A stretch of 64,000 nt of DNA. Origin: Actinophytocola sp963729115. GTDB lineage: Bacteria; Actinomycetota; Actinomycetes; Mycobacteriales; Pseudonocardiaceae. The stretch covers positions 132,835 through 196,834 of the forward strand of contig CAVSMR010000017.1 in the NCBI GenBank assembly GCA_963729115.1. The letters are read 5' to 3'. Shown piece after piece: positions 56,889 to 64,000 of this stretch; the first letter of the stretch is position 1; each line of letters opens with the position of its first letter. The notes under the pieces were generated by a model, which was given only the letters and a program-made list of their open reading frames with translations, was not told the origin of the DNA and made no database searches. The translations under genes were made by a program, and so were the position numbers.

Positions 56889-56961
56889 TGGGCCGCCTGG
56901 GGCTCGAACCCAGAACCTACGGATTAAAAGTCCGCAGCTCTACCAATTGAGCTAACGGCCC
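56889..56961 (-). tRNA. tRNA-Lys (TTT)
   Basis: A 73-base minus-strand cloverleaf with acceptor GGGCCGT/GCGGCCC (one T-G pair), D-arm GCTC...GAGC, anticodon stem GCGGA/TCCGT with loop CTTTTAA (anticodon TTT), and T-arm CTGGG/CCCAG. The discriminator is A. CCA is not encoded. Confidence 0.96.
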
Positions 56962-57015
56962 CGTGCGCGGCCCATGCTACCGATGGGCCGCCACGGGTGT
57001 CCGGTATGGGTGTTG

Positions 57016-58467
57016 TCAGCTCGGCCGGCGGAAGACGCCCTGGCCGGGTGTGAGCACGTGGTTCGGGTCGAAGTGGGTCTTCGCCCGGGCCACCTCCGGG
57101 TAGCGGGGGCCGTAGTGGGCGCGCCAGTCGGCGGGCGTGAGCGGGATCGCGCCGACCGGGTAGTGGGTGCCGCCCACCGCGCGGGCCTGGTCGTACAGCT
57201 CACGGTTCACGCCCAGCAGGCGCTGCACCTCCGCGTCGTTCGGCGGGCTCACCGCGCGCAGCAGCGCCAGCAGGAACACCACCGGGCTGTCCGGCAGCCG
57301 CACGAGCGGGCGGTTGATCAGCTCGTTCGGCACGGGGTACAGCAGCACCACGCCGCCGGCGTCCGCGGGTGGGGTGATCTCCAGGACGTGCCGCACGTAC
57401 TCGTCGGTCGCCCCGTCGGGGAGGAACACGTTGATCCACGGGCCGGGCAGGTTCAGCGCCTTGAGCTGCTCGACGAGGTCGTAGATCCGGTTCAGCCAGG
57501 CGAAGTACGGCAGCTCCGATATCTGCGAGGACGCCGGGTCCAGCCCGGCCAGCAGCGCCGCGTCGTCCGGAGTGGACGGTGGAGTGTAGTACTCGACGCC
57601 CTCGAGCATGTACTGGTAGCTGCCGTCTTCGGCCGGGATCAGCTGGCCCTCCAGGTAGCTGAACCGGCGGTCGGCCAGTGCGGTGCGCTGGGCGGCGGTC
57701 ATCGACTCGAGGTCGGGGTAGAAGAGGTTGTACACCCGCGCGGTCGTCTCCGCCGGCACGAGCCTGACCGTGGCGCGCACGATGATCCCGAACTGGCCCA
57801 GCCCGCCCAGCACGACACCGAACAGCTCGCGGTTCTCCCGCGGCGAGCACCGCAGCAGCCGCCCGTCGCCGGTGACGACCTCGACCTCCAGCACGTTGTC
57901 GACCTGCAGGCCGAAGTGCGAGGTCGCGCCGCCGATGCCACCGACCGACAGCGTGCCGCCGACCGACAGGCCGAGGTAGTCCGTCGCGACCGGCGGGGTC
58001 AGGCCCTGCTCGAGCGTCGACTGGATGAGGTCGAGCCACTGCACGCCCGCGTCCACGACGGCACGGTCGCCGCGGATCTCGTGGATCGTCGCGAGCGTGC
58101 GCGAGTCGATCACGACGCCGTGGCCCACCTGCGCCTGGCCGTACGTCGAGTGGCCCTGGCCGCGCATGGCGACCCGCAGCCCGTGGCCGTTCGCGAACCG
58201 GACCATCTTCACGATGTCGCGGACCGACCCGGGCCGCAGCACCGCGATCGGGGTCCGGTGCACGATGTTGCCGTAGTCGTCGGCGGCCTCGGCGCGCGAC
58301 TGCTCGTCGACGACCAGCTCGCCGTCGAGGCCGGGCACGTCGATCGCACGCGGGCTCGCGTCCGCTTCCGTGACCCAGCCGAGCCCGGCCGGATCGAACG
58401 CGACTACCGACGCCGCGGCCGCGGCGGCACCGGTAAGGAAGGCACGGCGGCCAAGCCGAGAATCCAT
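57016..58467 (-). CDS. Tat-exported FAD-dependent oxidase, cytokinin dehydrogenase-like
   Basis: A 483-aa flavoprotein. A twin-arginine signal (GRRAFLTG then a long Ala-rich hydrophobic core) directs folded export. The FAD_binding_4 domain has RGQGHSTYGQA with H106, equivalent to the His that covalently binds FAD in cytokinin dehydrogenases, and a second FAD strand VTGDGRLLRCSPRENRELF. The C-terminal substrate domain contains HFDPNHVLTPGQGVF, close to the family end. It likely oxidises a cytokinin-like amine or alcohol outside the cell. Substrate is inferred by resemblance only. Confidence 0.85.
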   Translation of the reverse strand: MDSRLGRRAFLTGAAAAAASVVAFDPAGLGWVTEADASPRAIDVPGLDGELVVDEQSRAEAADDYGNIVHRTPIAVLRPGSVRDIVKMVRFANGHGLRVAMRGQGHSTYGQAQVGHGVVIDSRTLATIHEIRGDRAVVDAGVQWLDLIQSTLEQGLTPPVATDYLGLSVGGTLSVGGIGGATSHFGLQVDNVLEVEVVTGDGRLLRCSPRENRELFGVVLGGLGQFGIIVRATVRLVPAETTARVYNLFYPDLESMTAAQRTALADRRFSYLEGQLIPAEDGSYQYMLEGVEYYTPPSTPDDAALLAGLDPASSQISELPYFAWLNRIYDLVEQLKALNLPGPWINVFLPDGATDEYVRHVLEITPPADAGGVVLLYPVPNELINRPLVRLPDSPVVFLLALLRAVSPPNDAEVQRLLGVNRELYDQARAVGGTHYPVGAIPLTPADWRAHYGPRYPEVARAKTHFDPNHVLTPGQGVFRRPS

Positions 58468-58537
58468 TGGGCACTCCTCATGAGCGGGGCCGAACGCGGC
58501 GCACTTTACTCACGATCCAGGCTGATGGTTAGCCCGG

Positions 58538-59950
58538 TTACCAAATCTCGGTGATCAACACCGGCGTGTCGTTGATCTCGATGTGCAGCTCCCCGTCATG
58601 CACGCCGACCTGGTGCGGCGCGCCGAACGCGTCGACGGCGGCCGCGCGCGGCGCCGGCCACGGGAGGCGGACCGGGACCGGCGGCTGGTCCTCCCCGTCG
58701 AAGGTGTCGCGGTCGTCCCACAGCACGTGCAGCGGCGGGCGGCCGGCCCGCTCGACGGTGAACACGAACCCCTCGCCGTGGCGGGTCACCGCCGTCGCGC
58801 CCGCGAGCTCGCGGGCGACCAGCTCGAACGTGTCAGCCGCGGGGTAACGCCTGGTCAGCGCCGTACCGTCATAGCCGAGCAGGACCAGCTTGCCGAACAG
58901 CAGGTGCATCATCTGGTACGGCTCCAGCTCGGCGGGCACCTCGGGCGCGAGGTTCCAGTACGAGGCGAGCTCGACACCCGAGGAGAACGCGAGCATCAGT
59001 CGCATGACGAGCTGCCGCCGGGCGATGCGGTGCCGCTTGGCCTCGAGCTCGGGCGGGCAGCCCTCGAGGAACATGCGCAGCCGGTCCGGCAGCTCGCCGG
59101 CGCGCTCGTAGAGCGAGATCATCGCGCGCCGCTCCGGGTTGTCCCGGCCGAGGCGCTCCCTGAGCTCGTCGACGCTCTGGCCGCCCGGTGCCGGCTCCGC
59201 GAACGCGCTCATCATCGTCTGCTGCAGGATCGGCTCCAGCTCGGGGAACTCGAACAGCACCGGCCCGGCGTACTCGCCGGCGACGACCGGCTTGGCGTAC
59301 CCGTTGTCCCGCATCATCTTCCGCACGTCGTCCACATAGGACGGAATGGCCGCGGGGTCGCCGTAGAGGTGGACGTCGAACACGTCGAACAGGTCGCGGC
59401 CGGCGTCGGCCAGGTGCGCGAAGAACCGCCGCGGCTCGCTGCCGGGCGGGCTGGCGAGCACGTCGTAGCCGCAGCCGCCGAGGACGACGGCGGCCCCGCT
59501 GTCGGCCTCCTTGACCGCGGCGTGGAAGGCGGCGAGGTGGGCGAGGTACTCCTCGGCCGTGCCCGCCCAGAGCAGCCCGGTGTTGCTCGGTTCGTTGTCG
59601 CACTGCCAGTACGCGACGCGCCCGCCGCAGTGCGCGACGAGCCGGCGGACGAACTCGCGGTACCGCCCCAGGTCCTTCGCGGGCGAGGGCGGCAGGAAGT
59701 CGGTCGGCTCGCGGGTGGCCCACGGCGAGCTGGCGCAGACGGTGAGCCAGACCGCGGTGTCGTCGCCCGCGACCTGGCCGAGCAGCGCGTCGACGACGTG
59801 GAAGTCGTACTCGCCGGGGCGCGGCTCGACCTGGCCCCAGTAGACGTAGGCACGGACCAGGCCGGCGCCGAGCGCACGCGCCTGGGGCACGAAGTCGTCG
59901 GGCTCCTTGAAGAGCCCGTAGCTGATCCCCCGGACGATTCCCAGCTGCAT
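58538..59950 (-). CDS. Clan GH-A glycoside hydrolase (GH39/GH42-like)
   Basis: A 470-aa cytosolic glycosidase without signal peptide. GISYGLFKEPDDFVPQARALGAGLVRAYVYWGQVEPRPGEYDF is the clan-A barrel entry. The acid/base is E120 in CDNEPSNTG and the nucleophile E226 in VAGEYAGP. A C-terminal beta-sandwich begins near 375. Substrate may be a beta-galactoside or xyloside. It is divergent from a TetR gene, with only 43 bases between the starts and a three-half-site operator inside, so its expression is probably repressed by that regulator. Confidence 0.86.
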   Translation of the reverse strand: MQLGIVRGISYGLFKEPDDFVPQARALGAGLVRAYVYWGQVEPRPGEYDFHVVDALLGQVAGDDTAVWLTVCASSPWATREPTDFLPPSPAKDLGRYREFVRRLVAHCGGRVAYWQCDNEPSNTGLLWAGTAEEYLAHLAAFHAAVKEADSGAAVVLGGCGYDVLASPPGSEPRRFFAHLADAGRDLFDVFDVHLYGDPAAIPSYVDDVRKMMRDNGYAKPVVAGEYAGPVLFEFPELEPILQQTMMSAFAEPAPGGQSVDELRERLGRDNPERRAMISLYERAGELPDRLRMFLEGCPPELEAKRHRIARRQLVMRLMLAFSSGVELASYWNLAPEVPAELEPYQMMHLLFGKLVLLGYDGTALTRRYPAADTFELVARELAGATAVTRHGEGFVFTVERAGRPPLHVLWDDRDTFDGEDQPPVPVRLPWPAPRAAAVDAFGAPHQVGVHDGELHIEINDTPVLITEIW

Positions 59951-59960
59951 GTTTACAACA

Positions 59961-59985
59961 TATACCAGACGTATATGACGTATAC
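59961..59985. promoter_or_regulatory. Three-half-site operator between glycosidase and TetR genes
   Basis: TATAC-CAGAC-GTATA-TGACG-TATAC: three alternating 5-base half-sites with 5-base spacers fill the 43-base divergent gap. Any adjacent pair is a perfect palindrome. This is a likely operator and promoter core for both genes and should be bound by the neighbouring TetR protein. Confidence 0.75.
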
Positions 59986-59993
59986 TCGCGTCG

Positions 59994-60641
59994 ATGTCGA
60001 TCTGGACGGAAGGCCCGGCCCGCCTCGACCGCGCCGGGATCGTGGCGGCGGCCATCGCGGTCGCGGACGAGTCGGGCGCCGCCGCGGTGACGATGAAGGC
60101 CGTCGCGACGCGGCTGGCCTGCACGCCGATGGCCCTGTACCGGCACGTCCGGAACAAGGACGGCCTGGTCGACCTGATGCTCGACGCGGTGGCGGCGGAG
60201 ATCCCGCTGACCCCCGGCGGGTGGCGGCCCGCGCTGCACACCCTGGCCCTCGAGTCACGCGCGATGATCAAGCGCCACCCGTGGTTCGCGGAGCTGGTGC
60301 ACACGCGGCCGCCGGCAGGCCCGCACCAGATGGCGCGGCTGGAGTTCATGCTCGCCACCTTGACCGCGCACGGCGCGACGCTCGCGGAGGCCATGACCCA
60401 GTCCGCCATGCTGGACCGCCACGTGGTCGGCGCCGGCCTCCAGGAGGCGACCGAGTCCCGCTTCGAGCCGGCGGACCTGCACGCGGCGTTGTCCGACATG
60501 CACACGCGAGCGGTGGGCACGTACCCCACGCTGGCCGAGTGGCTGGCGGCGCCGGGCGGCCCGTCGATGGACGACCAGTTCGAGCTCGTGCTGGGCTTCC
60601 TGCTGGACGGCATCGCGACGCGGCTGCCGGCCGGTCGGTGA
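59994..60641 (+). CDS. TetR-family regulator (TetR_C-type ligand domain)
   Basis: A 215-aa TetR regulator. The helix-turn-helix is VTMKAVATRLACTPMALYRHVRNKDGLVDLML (about 32-63). The C-terminal domain with RHPWFAELVHTRPPAGPHQMARLEFML resembles tetracycline-repressor-type ligand domains. ATG 59994 is 9 bases after the operator. It probably represses itself and the divergent glycosidase. Confidence 0.93.
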   Translation: MSIWTEGPARLDRAGIVAAAIAVADESGAAAVTMKAVATRLACTPMALYRHVRNKDGLVDLMLDAVAAEIPLTPGGWRPALHTLALESRAMIKRHPWFAELVHTRPPAGPHQMARLEFMLATLTAHGATLAEAMTQSAMLDRHVVGAGLQEATESRFEPADLHAALSDMHTRAVGTYPTLAEWLAAPGGPSMDDQFELVLGFLLDGIATRLPAGR

Positions 60642-60745
60642 CGTCAGGCCGGGCTGTGGGGTTATCCGCTGGCACATCGCGTGGCGGCGTTCCCGGCGGC
60701 CCTGCACGTGAAGGGCGTCGGGCTGAACTCGCTGCGGAAGTGCGG

Positions 60746-61517
60746 ATGCGGACCAACGTCGGGTTCATCGGGATCCGGATCGCGGTCACCGGGTCGGCGG
60801 ACCTGCCGAATGCCGTGCTGGAACAGGAAGGGTTCCGGCTGGTGCCGCTGCACGACTACTTCGTCGACGGCATCACGATGGACGAGGTCGACTTCGGACC
60901 GATCCCGTTTCCGGAGCTCAGCGCCCCCGAAGAGCTGGCCCTCTTCGACCGGGTCGGCGCCGCGCTGCACTACATGCTGCCCGCCTCGGCGGACGTCAAC
61001 GACACCTTCGTCCACGCGCTCGCCACGATCGGGCTGAGTCACCGCGACGGGTTCGCCTGGCAGTCGCTGCCCGAGGCCGTGCTGGCGGGCCTGCGGCGGG
61101 CGGGGCCGGTGGTGGAGCGGATCATCGACGAGCGCTGGGAGTCCATGAGCGACACCGTCAACGGCTGGCGGGGCTCGCTGGCCAGCGGGCGGTGCAGCTA
61201 CGACTGGTCGCTCAACGCGGCCAACACCAAGAACCAGGTGGGCACCGAGCTCGCGGACCAGGTCGTCTACCTCAACTGCCGCGTCGACGCGGCCGGGCAA
61301 CCGGTTCACGATCGGCAGCACCACCGACGGCGTCACCACGGACGCCGACGGCACCCTCACCGTCCACATCCAGCACGACCGGCCGGGCGAACAGCGCGCG
61401 GCACACTGGCTGCCCGCGCCACGGGGAGCGTTCAACCTCACCATGCGGTTCTACGCCCCACTCAGCCCCGTCCTCGACAGGAACTACGCACTGCCGCCGG
61501 TGCACGTGTCCGGCTAG
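60746..61517 (+). pseudogene. Decayed DUF1254/DUF1214 protein gene
   Basis: From 60746 the frame reads MRTNVGFIGIRIAVTGSADLP to CSYDWSLNAANTKNQVGTELADQVVYLNCRVDAAGQP, which is the end of a DUF1254 domain and the start of DUF1214. At about 61300 the reading continues only in another frame as NRFTIGSTTDGVTTDADGTLTVHIQH to RNYALPPVHVSG, the end of DUF1214. By comparison with the family pattern roughly 35-40 residues are missing at the junction, and the DUF1254 N-terminus is absent. The gene is therefore truncated, internally deleted and frameshifted. Confidence 0.78.
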
Positions 61518-61526
61518 CGGGTCCAG

Positions 61527-61868
61527 CTACGAGGCCAGCAGATCGAAATGAAAGCCCACGATGAACAGCATCAGGCTGAGAAGGCGGGCGATCGTCGCGA
61601 CCTTGTCGTGCTCGAAGACCCAGATTATCCAAGTCCTGAGGCGCCGGCCGGCGACTGTTATCACGGCCGGCGCCAACGTGAGTACGAGCGCGGTAGCAAG
61701 TCCGATGGTGATCGAGGCCCAGATGCCACCACTGTCGAACAGCTCGCCCGTTACCGCCACGGCGAACGCGAACAAGACGACCAGAACGTTTCGCACCTTG
61801 TTGTTCAGCTTGACCAAGCCACCCCGGCTCTTGATCCGGGCCGCCGAACGGGCTCCGAACTCACGCAA
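61527..61868 (-). CDS. Small membrane protein (113 aa)
   Basis: A small protein with a basic N-terminus and three membrane helices: VLVVLFAFAVAVTGELF, the SGGIWASITIGLATALVLTL segment and TIARLLSLMLFIVGFHF. No family recognised. The start is uncertain; a TTG just before VKLNNKV would give a shorter 93-aa form. Codon GC3 is lower than in neighbours. Confidence 0.62.
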   Translation of the reverse strand: MREFGARSAARIKSRGGLVKLNNKVRNVLVVLFAFAVAVTGELFDSGGIWASITIGLATALVLTLAPAVITVAGRRLRTWIIWVFEHDKVATIARLLSLMLFIVGFHFDLLAS

Positions 61869-61922
61869 CCGCGCGCCTCGGCATAGCTCACCGACTGACT
61901 CACCGAACCCCGCGCGAACTCG

Positions 61923-62303
61923 TCAACTGCCGTCCAGAAGGGTGTGTTCGCAGTTGATCTGGGCGCCGGCCGCGGTCTTTAGGCAGGCGTACACCCTCAG
62001 TGGCGCGTCCTCCCTCAGCACCTCGACATCTCTGGGGTTGCAGTGCCCTATACCGCCCACCACTACTTCCTTGGGGAACTGTTTCCAGGACCCGTCTGCC
62101 TGTTTGACTTCGATCCAGCCGACTGCCTTCTTTTCGTCATCGGCCAAATCGCAGACCTCGTATTTGTCAACGCTGTCATCGAAGCGGGTGCGGGCGGCTT
62201 CGCCGCTCCAAGCGGTTCCGCTCGCGGCCGTGGCCGGCGAGGCCGCGAACAATACGAGGCCACAGGCCAGCCCCGTGGTGGCAATAATCGCCCGGGTACG
62301 CAT
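61923..62303 (-). CDS. Secreted hypothetical protein with two likely disulfides
   Basis: A 126-aa protein with a Sec signal (ATTGLACGLVLFAASPATAAS). The mature part has four cysteines (YEVCDLADD, IGHCNPRD, YACLKTA, INCEHTL) and an amphipathic strand pattern. It reads like a small secreted beta-rich protein. GGGAGG upstream of ATG 62303 supports the start. It follows another secreted protein gene by 82 bases. Function unknown. Confidence 0.7.
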   Translation of the reverse strand: MRTRAIIATTGLACGLVLFAASPATAASGTAWSGEAARTRFDDSVDKYEVCDLADDEKKAVGWIEVKQADGSWKQFPKEVVVGGIGHCNPRDVEVLREDAPLRVYACLKTAAGAQINCEHTLLDGS

Positions 62304-62385
62304 ATTTCCCTCCCATACTCGATCACTGGGGCTGCCCGACTGCGTCCGCACGCCACCGGGGGCCGTGTTCGCCGCAACGGTGCCG

Positions 62386-62829
62386 TCAGCCGAACGTGCG
62401 CGTGCTGCATTCGACGGCTGTGCCGTTGTCCCTCTCGCACAGCTGCATTCGCATGGCGATGATGGTGCGGTTCGGGCGGTCGAACCCATCGTCGAACGTG
62501 GTGCCGGAGTTCCCGCAGCCGTTGCTGTCACCCTGCCACTCCGACCACGGCGAGTAGTCCCCGCTGGCGAACAGGACCTGGCCGCGCATGTAGGCGCCCG
62601 CGCCGTCGCCCTTGCCGTCCTCCCCGCAACGGTCCCAGATCGCGCCCATGAAGTGCGCGTAGTGCGGACGAACGGTGGTGATGTAGAACTCCGCGAAGGC
62701 GTAGTCATCGGTAACGGCGGTGCTCGTCGTCATCGTCGTCACGGCCTGCGCGGGAGCAGCGCCCACGACGAGGACCACAGCGGCAGCAACGAATACGAAG
62801 ACCCGCCTGCCCCAAGACATCGTCGGCAT
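62386..62829 (-). CDS. Secreted hypothetical protein (147 aa)
   Basis: A 147-aa protein with a hydrophobic signal (VFVFVAAAVVLVVGAAPAQAV). The mature part has four cysteines (WDRCGEDG, SNGCGNSG, MQLCERD, VECSTRT), many Asp/Gly/Tyr and the sequence FDRPNRTIIAMRMQLCERDNG. GGGGAG is 5-6 bases before ATG 62829. Possibly co-transcribed with the secreted gene downstream. No family recognised. Confidence 0.7.
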   Translation of the reverse strand: MPTMSWGRRVFVFVAAAVVLVVGAAPAQAVTTMTTSTAVTDDYAFAEFYITTVRPHYAHFMGAIWDRCGEDGKGDGAGAYMRGQVLFASGDYSPWSEWQGDSNGCGNSGTTFDDGFDRPNRTIIAMRMQLCERDNGTAVECSTRTFG

Positions 62830-63093
62830 GACACTCCCCAGGTCGCATCATCGGCACACTCGTCGCTGCCGGATGTTACGTGGCGGTGACCACGAAACAA
62901 AGGCGATGACCGGCGGCGCTTTGCCGAATCCGTGCCTGCGCCCAGGCGCTGACGGTTGCGGTTGTTGATCTCGGTCTACGGTTGCGGTCCGTGCGTCTTG
63001 ATCGGTCGACCGAACCGCTGCTGGGGTCCTTGGCGCTGATCGACGAGGGCTGGGGTTGGACCGGGACGCCGTCGCCGAGGAGGGGTGGTCGGG

Positions 63094-63585
63094 ATGGACG
63101 AGCAGAACACGACACGACTCACGGTTCGTGAGGTGGTCCACGACGTCGTGGCCGACGTGGCACCTGAGGAACTGCCTGTGCTGGCCGGGCTCAGCGGGCT
63201 CGATGACCACGAAGCGCTGCGGCGTCTGACGCGGCGACGACGGCCACGTGAGCCGTTGGGGTTCGGCCTGGACACGGTCGCCACCCTGGCCACGGCTATC
63301 GCTTGGGTGGCAGTCGCGGAGTCGGTGAAGCGGATGGTCCAACCCGCGGCCGATGGGGTGACACGCGGGATCGGGACGAGGTTACGTCGCCTGCTGCGCC
63401 GGCGATCCGCCCCGACGGTCGTGCCCGCGTTGACACCGGAGCAGTTGGCCGAGATCCATCGGCGGGTCCTGGAGTTGGCCGCACAGAACGGCTTCGACGC
63501 CGACCGGGCCGCCGTCCTCGCCGAGCGCTTGGTGGCGAGGTTGGCGCTGGGTGCCCCCGACACCGACGAGTCCGACGAGCGGTGA
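63094..63585 (+). CDS. Hypothetical membrane-associated protein (163 aa)
   Basis: A 163-aa protein. Residues 1-55 form an acidic helical domain (VREVVHDVVADVAPEELPVLAGLS). One membrane helix lies near 62-80 (LDTVATLATAIAWVAVAESV). An Arg-rich stretch and a C-terminal helical domain (LTPEQLAEIHRRVLELAAQNGFDADRAAVLAERLVARL) follow. Its stop overlaps the next gene's GTG, so the two are coupled. Unknown function. Confidence 0.68.
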   Translation: MDEQNTTRLTVREVVHDVVADVAPEELPVLAGLSGLDDHEALRRLTRRRRPREPLGFGLDTVATLATAIAWVAVAESVKRMVQPAADGVTRGIGTRLRRLLRRRSAPTVVPALTPEQLAEIHRRVLELAAQNGFDADRAAVLAERLVARLALGAPDTDESDER

Positions 63586-64000
63586 GGCCCGCGCGAAGCG
63601 TCGATCAACGCGTGCTCGGCGCCGGCACCACGGTCCGTTTCGGGTTGCTGGTGGTGCTGTTGCTGGCCGCGAGCGCCACGGCGATATCGGGCTTCGTCGA
63701 TTGGCTCGCGGACTCGGACAACGACGCGCTCGGGTGCTCTCTTGCCGCCGGCTACGACCCCAGTGGCAGCTGGTTGGCCAACATGTTCGGTCCTGTCTCA
63801 GCCGGCGCGGAGGCAGCCCTGAGCGCCTGTCTGGATCGCTACGTGCAGCCCGGTCCGTGGTGGGGCCCGATGCTCGGCATCGGGCTGCTGCTCGGCGTGG
63901 CCGGAGCGTTCCTCTGGGGCATACCCGCGTGGAAGGGGCGGCGCAGCCAGGTTGTCGAGCTGCGGGACGTGGACGTCCGCGGGAGACCTGGCGCCCGCAC
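63582..64000 (+). CDS. Start of a membrane protein, possibly M48/M56-type peptidase (partial)
   Basis: GTG 63582 overlaps the previous stop (GTGA) and the frame is open to the window edge, giving 139 residues. There is one membrane helix near 18-38 (TVRFGLLVVLLLAASATAISGF), an extracytoplasmic loop with two cysteines, and a second helix near 88-110 (WGPMLGIGLLLGVAGAFLWGIP) leading to a basic loop. The layout recalls actinobacterial membrane metallopeptidases of the M48/M56 kind that follow a similar small gene, but the catalytic part is outside the window. Confidence 0.45.
   Translation, partial: MRPARSVDQRVLGAGTTVRFGLLVVLLLAASATAISGFVDWLADSDNDALGCSLAAGYDPSGSWLANMFGPVSAGAEAALSACLDRYVQPGPWWGPMLGIGLLLGVAGAFLWGIPAWKGRRSQVVELRDVDVRGRPGAR

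Noticed and set aside
58583..61564. A 993-codon plus-strand open frame
   Set aside because: Most of it is antisense to the glycosidase or out of frame with the TetR gene. Only the segment from about 60746 encodes recognisable DUF1254/DUF1214 sequence.
1..64000. Mobile elements or attachment sites near the tRNA genes
   Set aside because: No integrase, transposase or direct repeat of a tRNA 3' end was found near the Glu/Asp/Phe cluster or tRNA-Lys.

Overview
The window is high-GC actinobacterial chromosome. GC-rich third codon positions, GTG starts, long spurious antisense frames, a PknG-GlnH-GlnX locus, a WXG-type secretion-substrate island and an actinobacterial Glu-Asp-Phe tRNA cluster all fit a member of the Pseudonocardiaceae. 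An Amycolatopsis-like organism is my best guess, but this is an inference from gene content. I see no insertion sequence, prophage, integrase, rRNA or CRISPR array.

Layout. (1) 1-16.2 kb is a surface polysaccharide locus. On the plus strand are the end of an O-antigen-ligase-like membrane protein, a GT4 glycosyltransferase and a PAP2 phosphatase. A ten-gene minus-strand operon (16244 to 5649) runs from an initiating sugar-phosphate transferase through a sugar C-methyltransferase, nucleotidyltransferase, PIG-L deacetylase, NAD epimerase, M28-like DUF4910 protein, flippase, GT2 and pyruvyltransferase to an RmlC-like epimerase. Almost every junction is a 1-4 base overlap or a gap of a few bases. 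Embedded in the locus is a divergent module of a class III aminotransferase, an Fe/2OG oxygenase and a class IV aminotransferase around an 8-bp inverted repeat. (2) 16.7-21.4 kb is a housekeeping and small-gene stretch: a fused two-domain fluoride channel, HicB with an internally deleted HicA, tRNA-Glu/Asp/Phe, a CopZ-like metal-binding protein, a repeat-bearing non-coding stretch, a candidate 6C-type small RNA, a ribbon-helix-helix-like protein and a cold-shock protein. (3) 21.4-27.9 kb holds an L,D-transpeptidase lipoprotein behind a consensus Crp site, an AraC regulator, and a six-gene minus-strand operon of WXG/EspC/PPE-like proteins ending in a membrane-anchored protein with a HEPN-like motif. 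(4) 27.9-36.6 kb holds a thioesterase, a metallophosphoesterase and the pknG-glnH-glnX nutrient-sensing operon. The Pro/Gln-rich linker of PknG is broken by apparent frameshifts. (5) 36.9-49.5 kb holds a TetR regulator with two visible operator copies, a NAD-dependent epimerase, an ABC exporter module with a divergent two-component system, an F420-type oxidoreductase, a cystathionine-synthase-like enzyme, a beta-carbonic anhydrase and small membrane proteins. (6) 49.5-60.6 kb holds a LicD-methyltransferase fusion, a GH1 glucosidase with its sugar transporter, a lipoprotein, a membrane protein, a secreted SH3-like protein, tRNA-Lys, a Tat-exported FAD oxidase, and a glycosidase/TetR pair around a three-half-site operator. 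(7) 60.6-64 kb holds a decayed DUF1254/DUF1214 gene, two secreted proteins, small membrane proteins and the start of a further membrane protein cut by the window edge.

How the parts connect. The first 16 kb builds and exports a glycan that probably contains a branched, N- or C-modified deoxysugar and a pyruvate ketal. The LicD fusion near 50 kb may decorate a cell-wall polymer. PknG-GlnH-GlnX links extracellular Asp/Glu sensing to central metabolism. Several regulator-target pairs can be read directly from inverted repeats in the divergent promoters.
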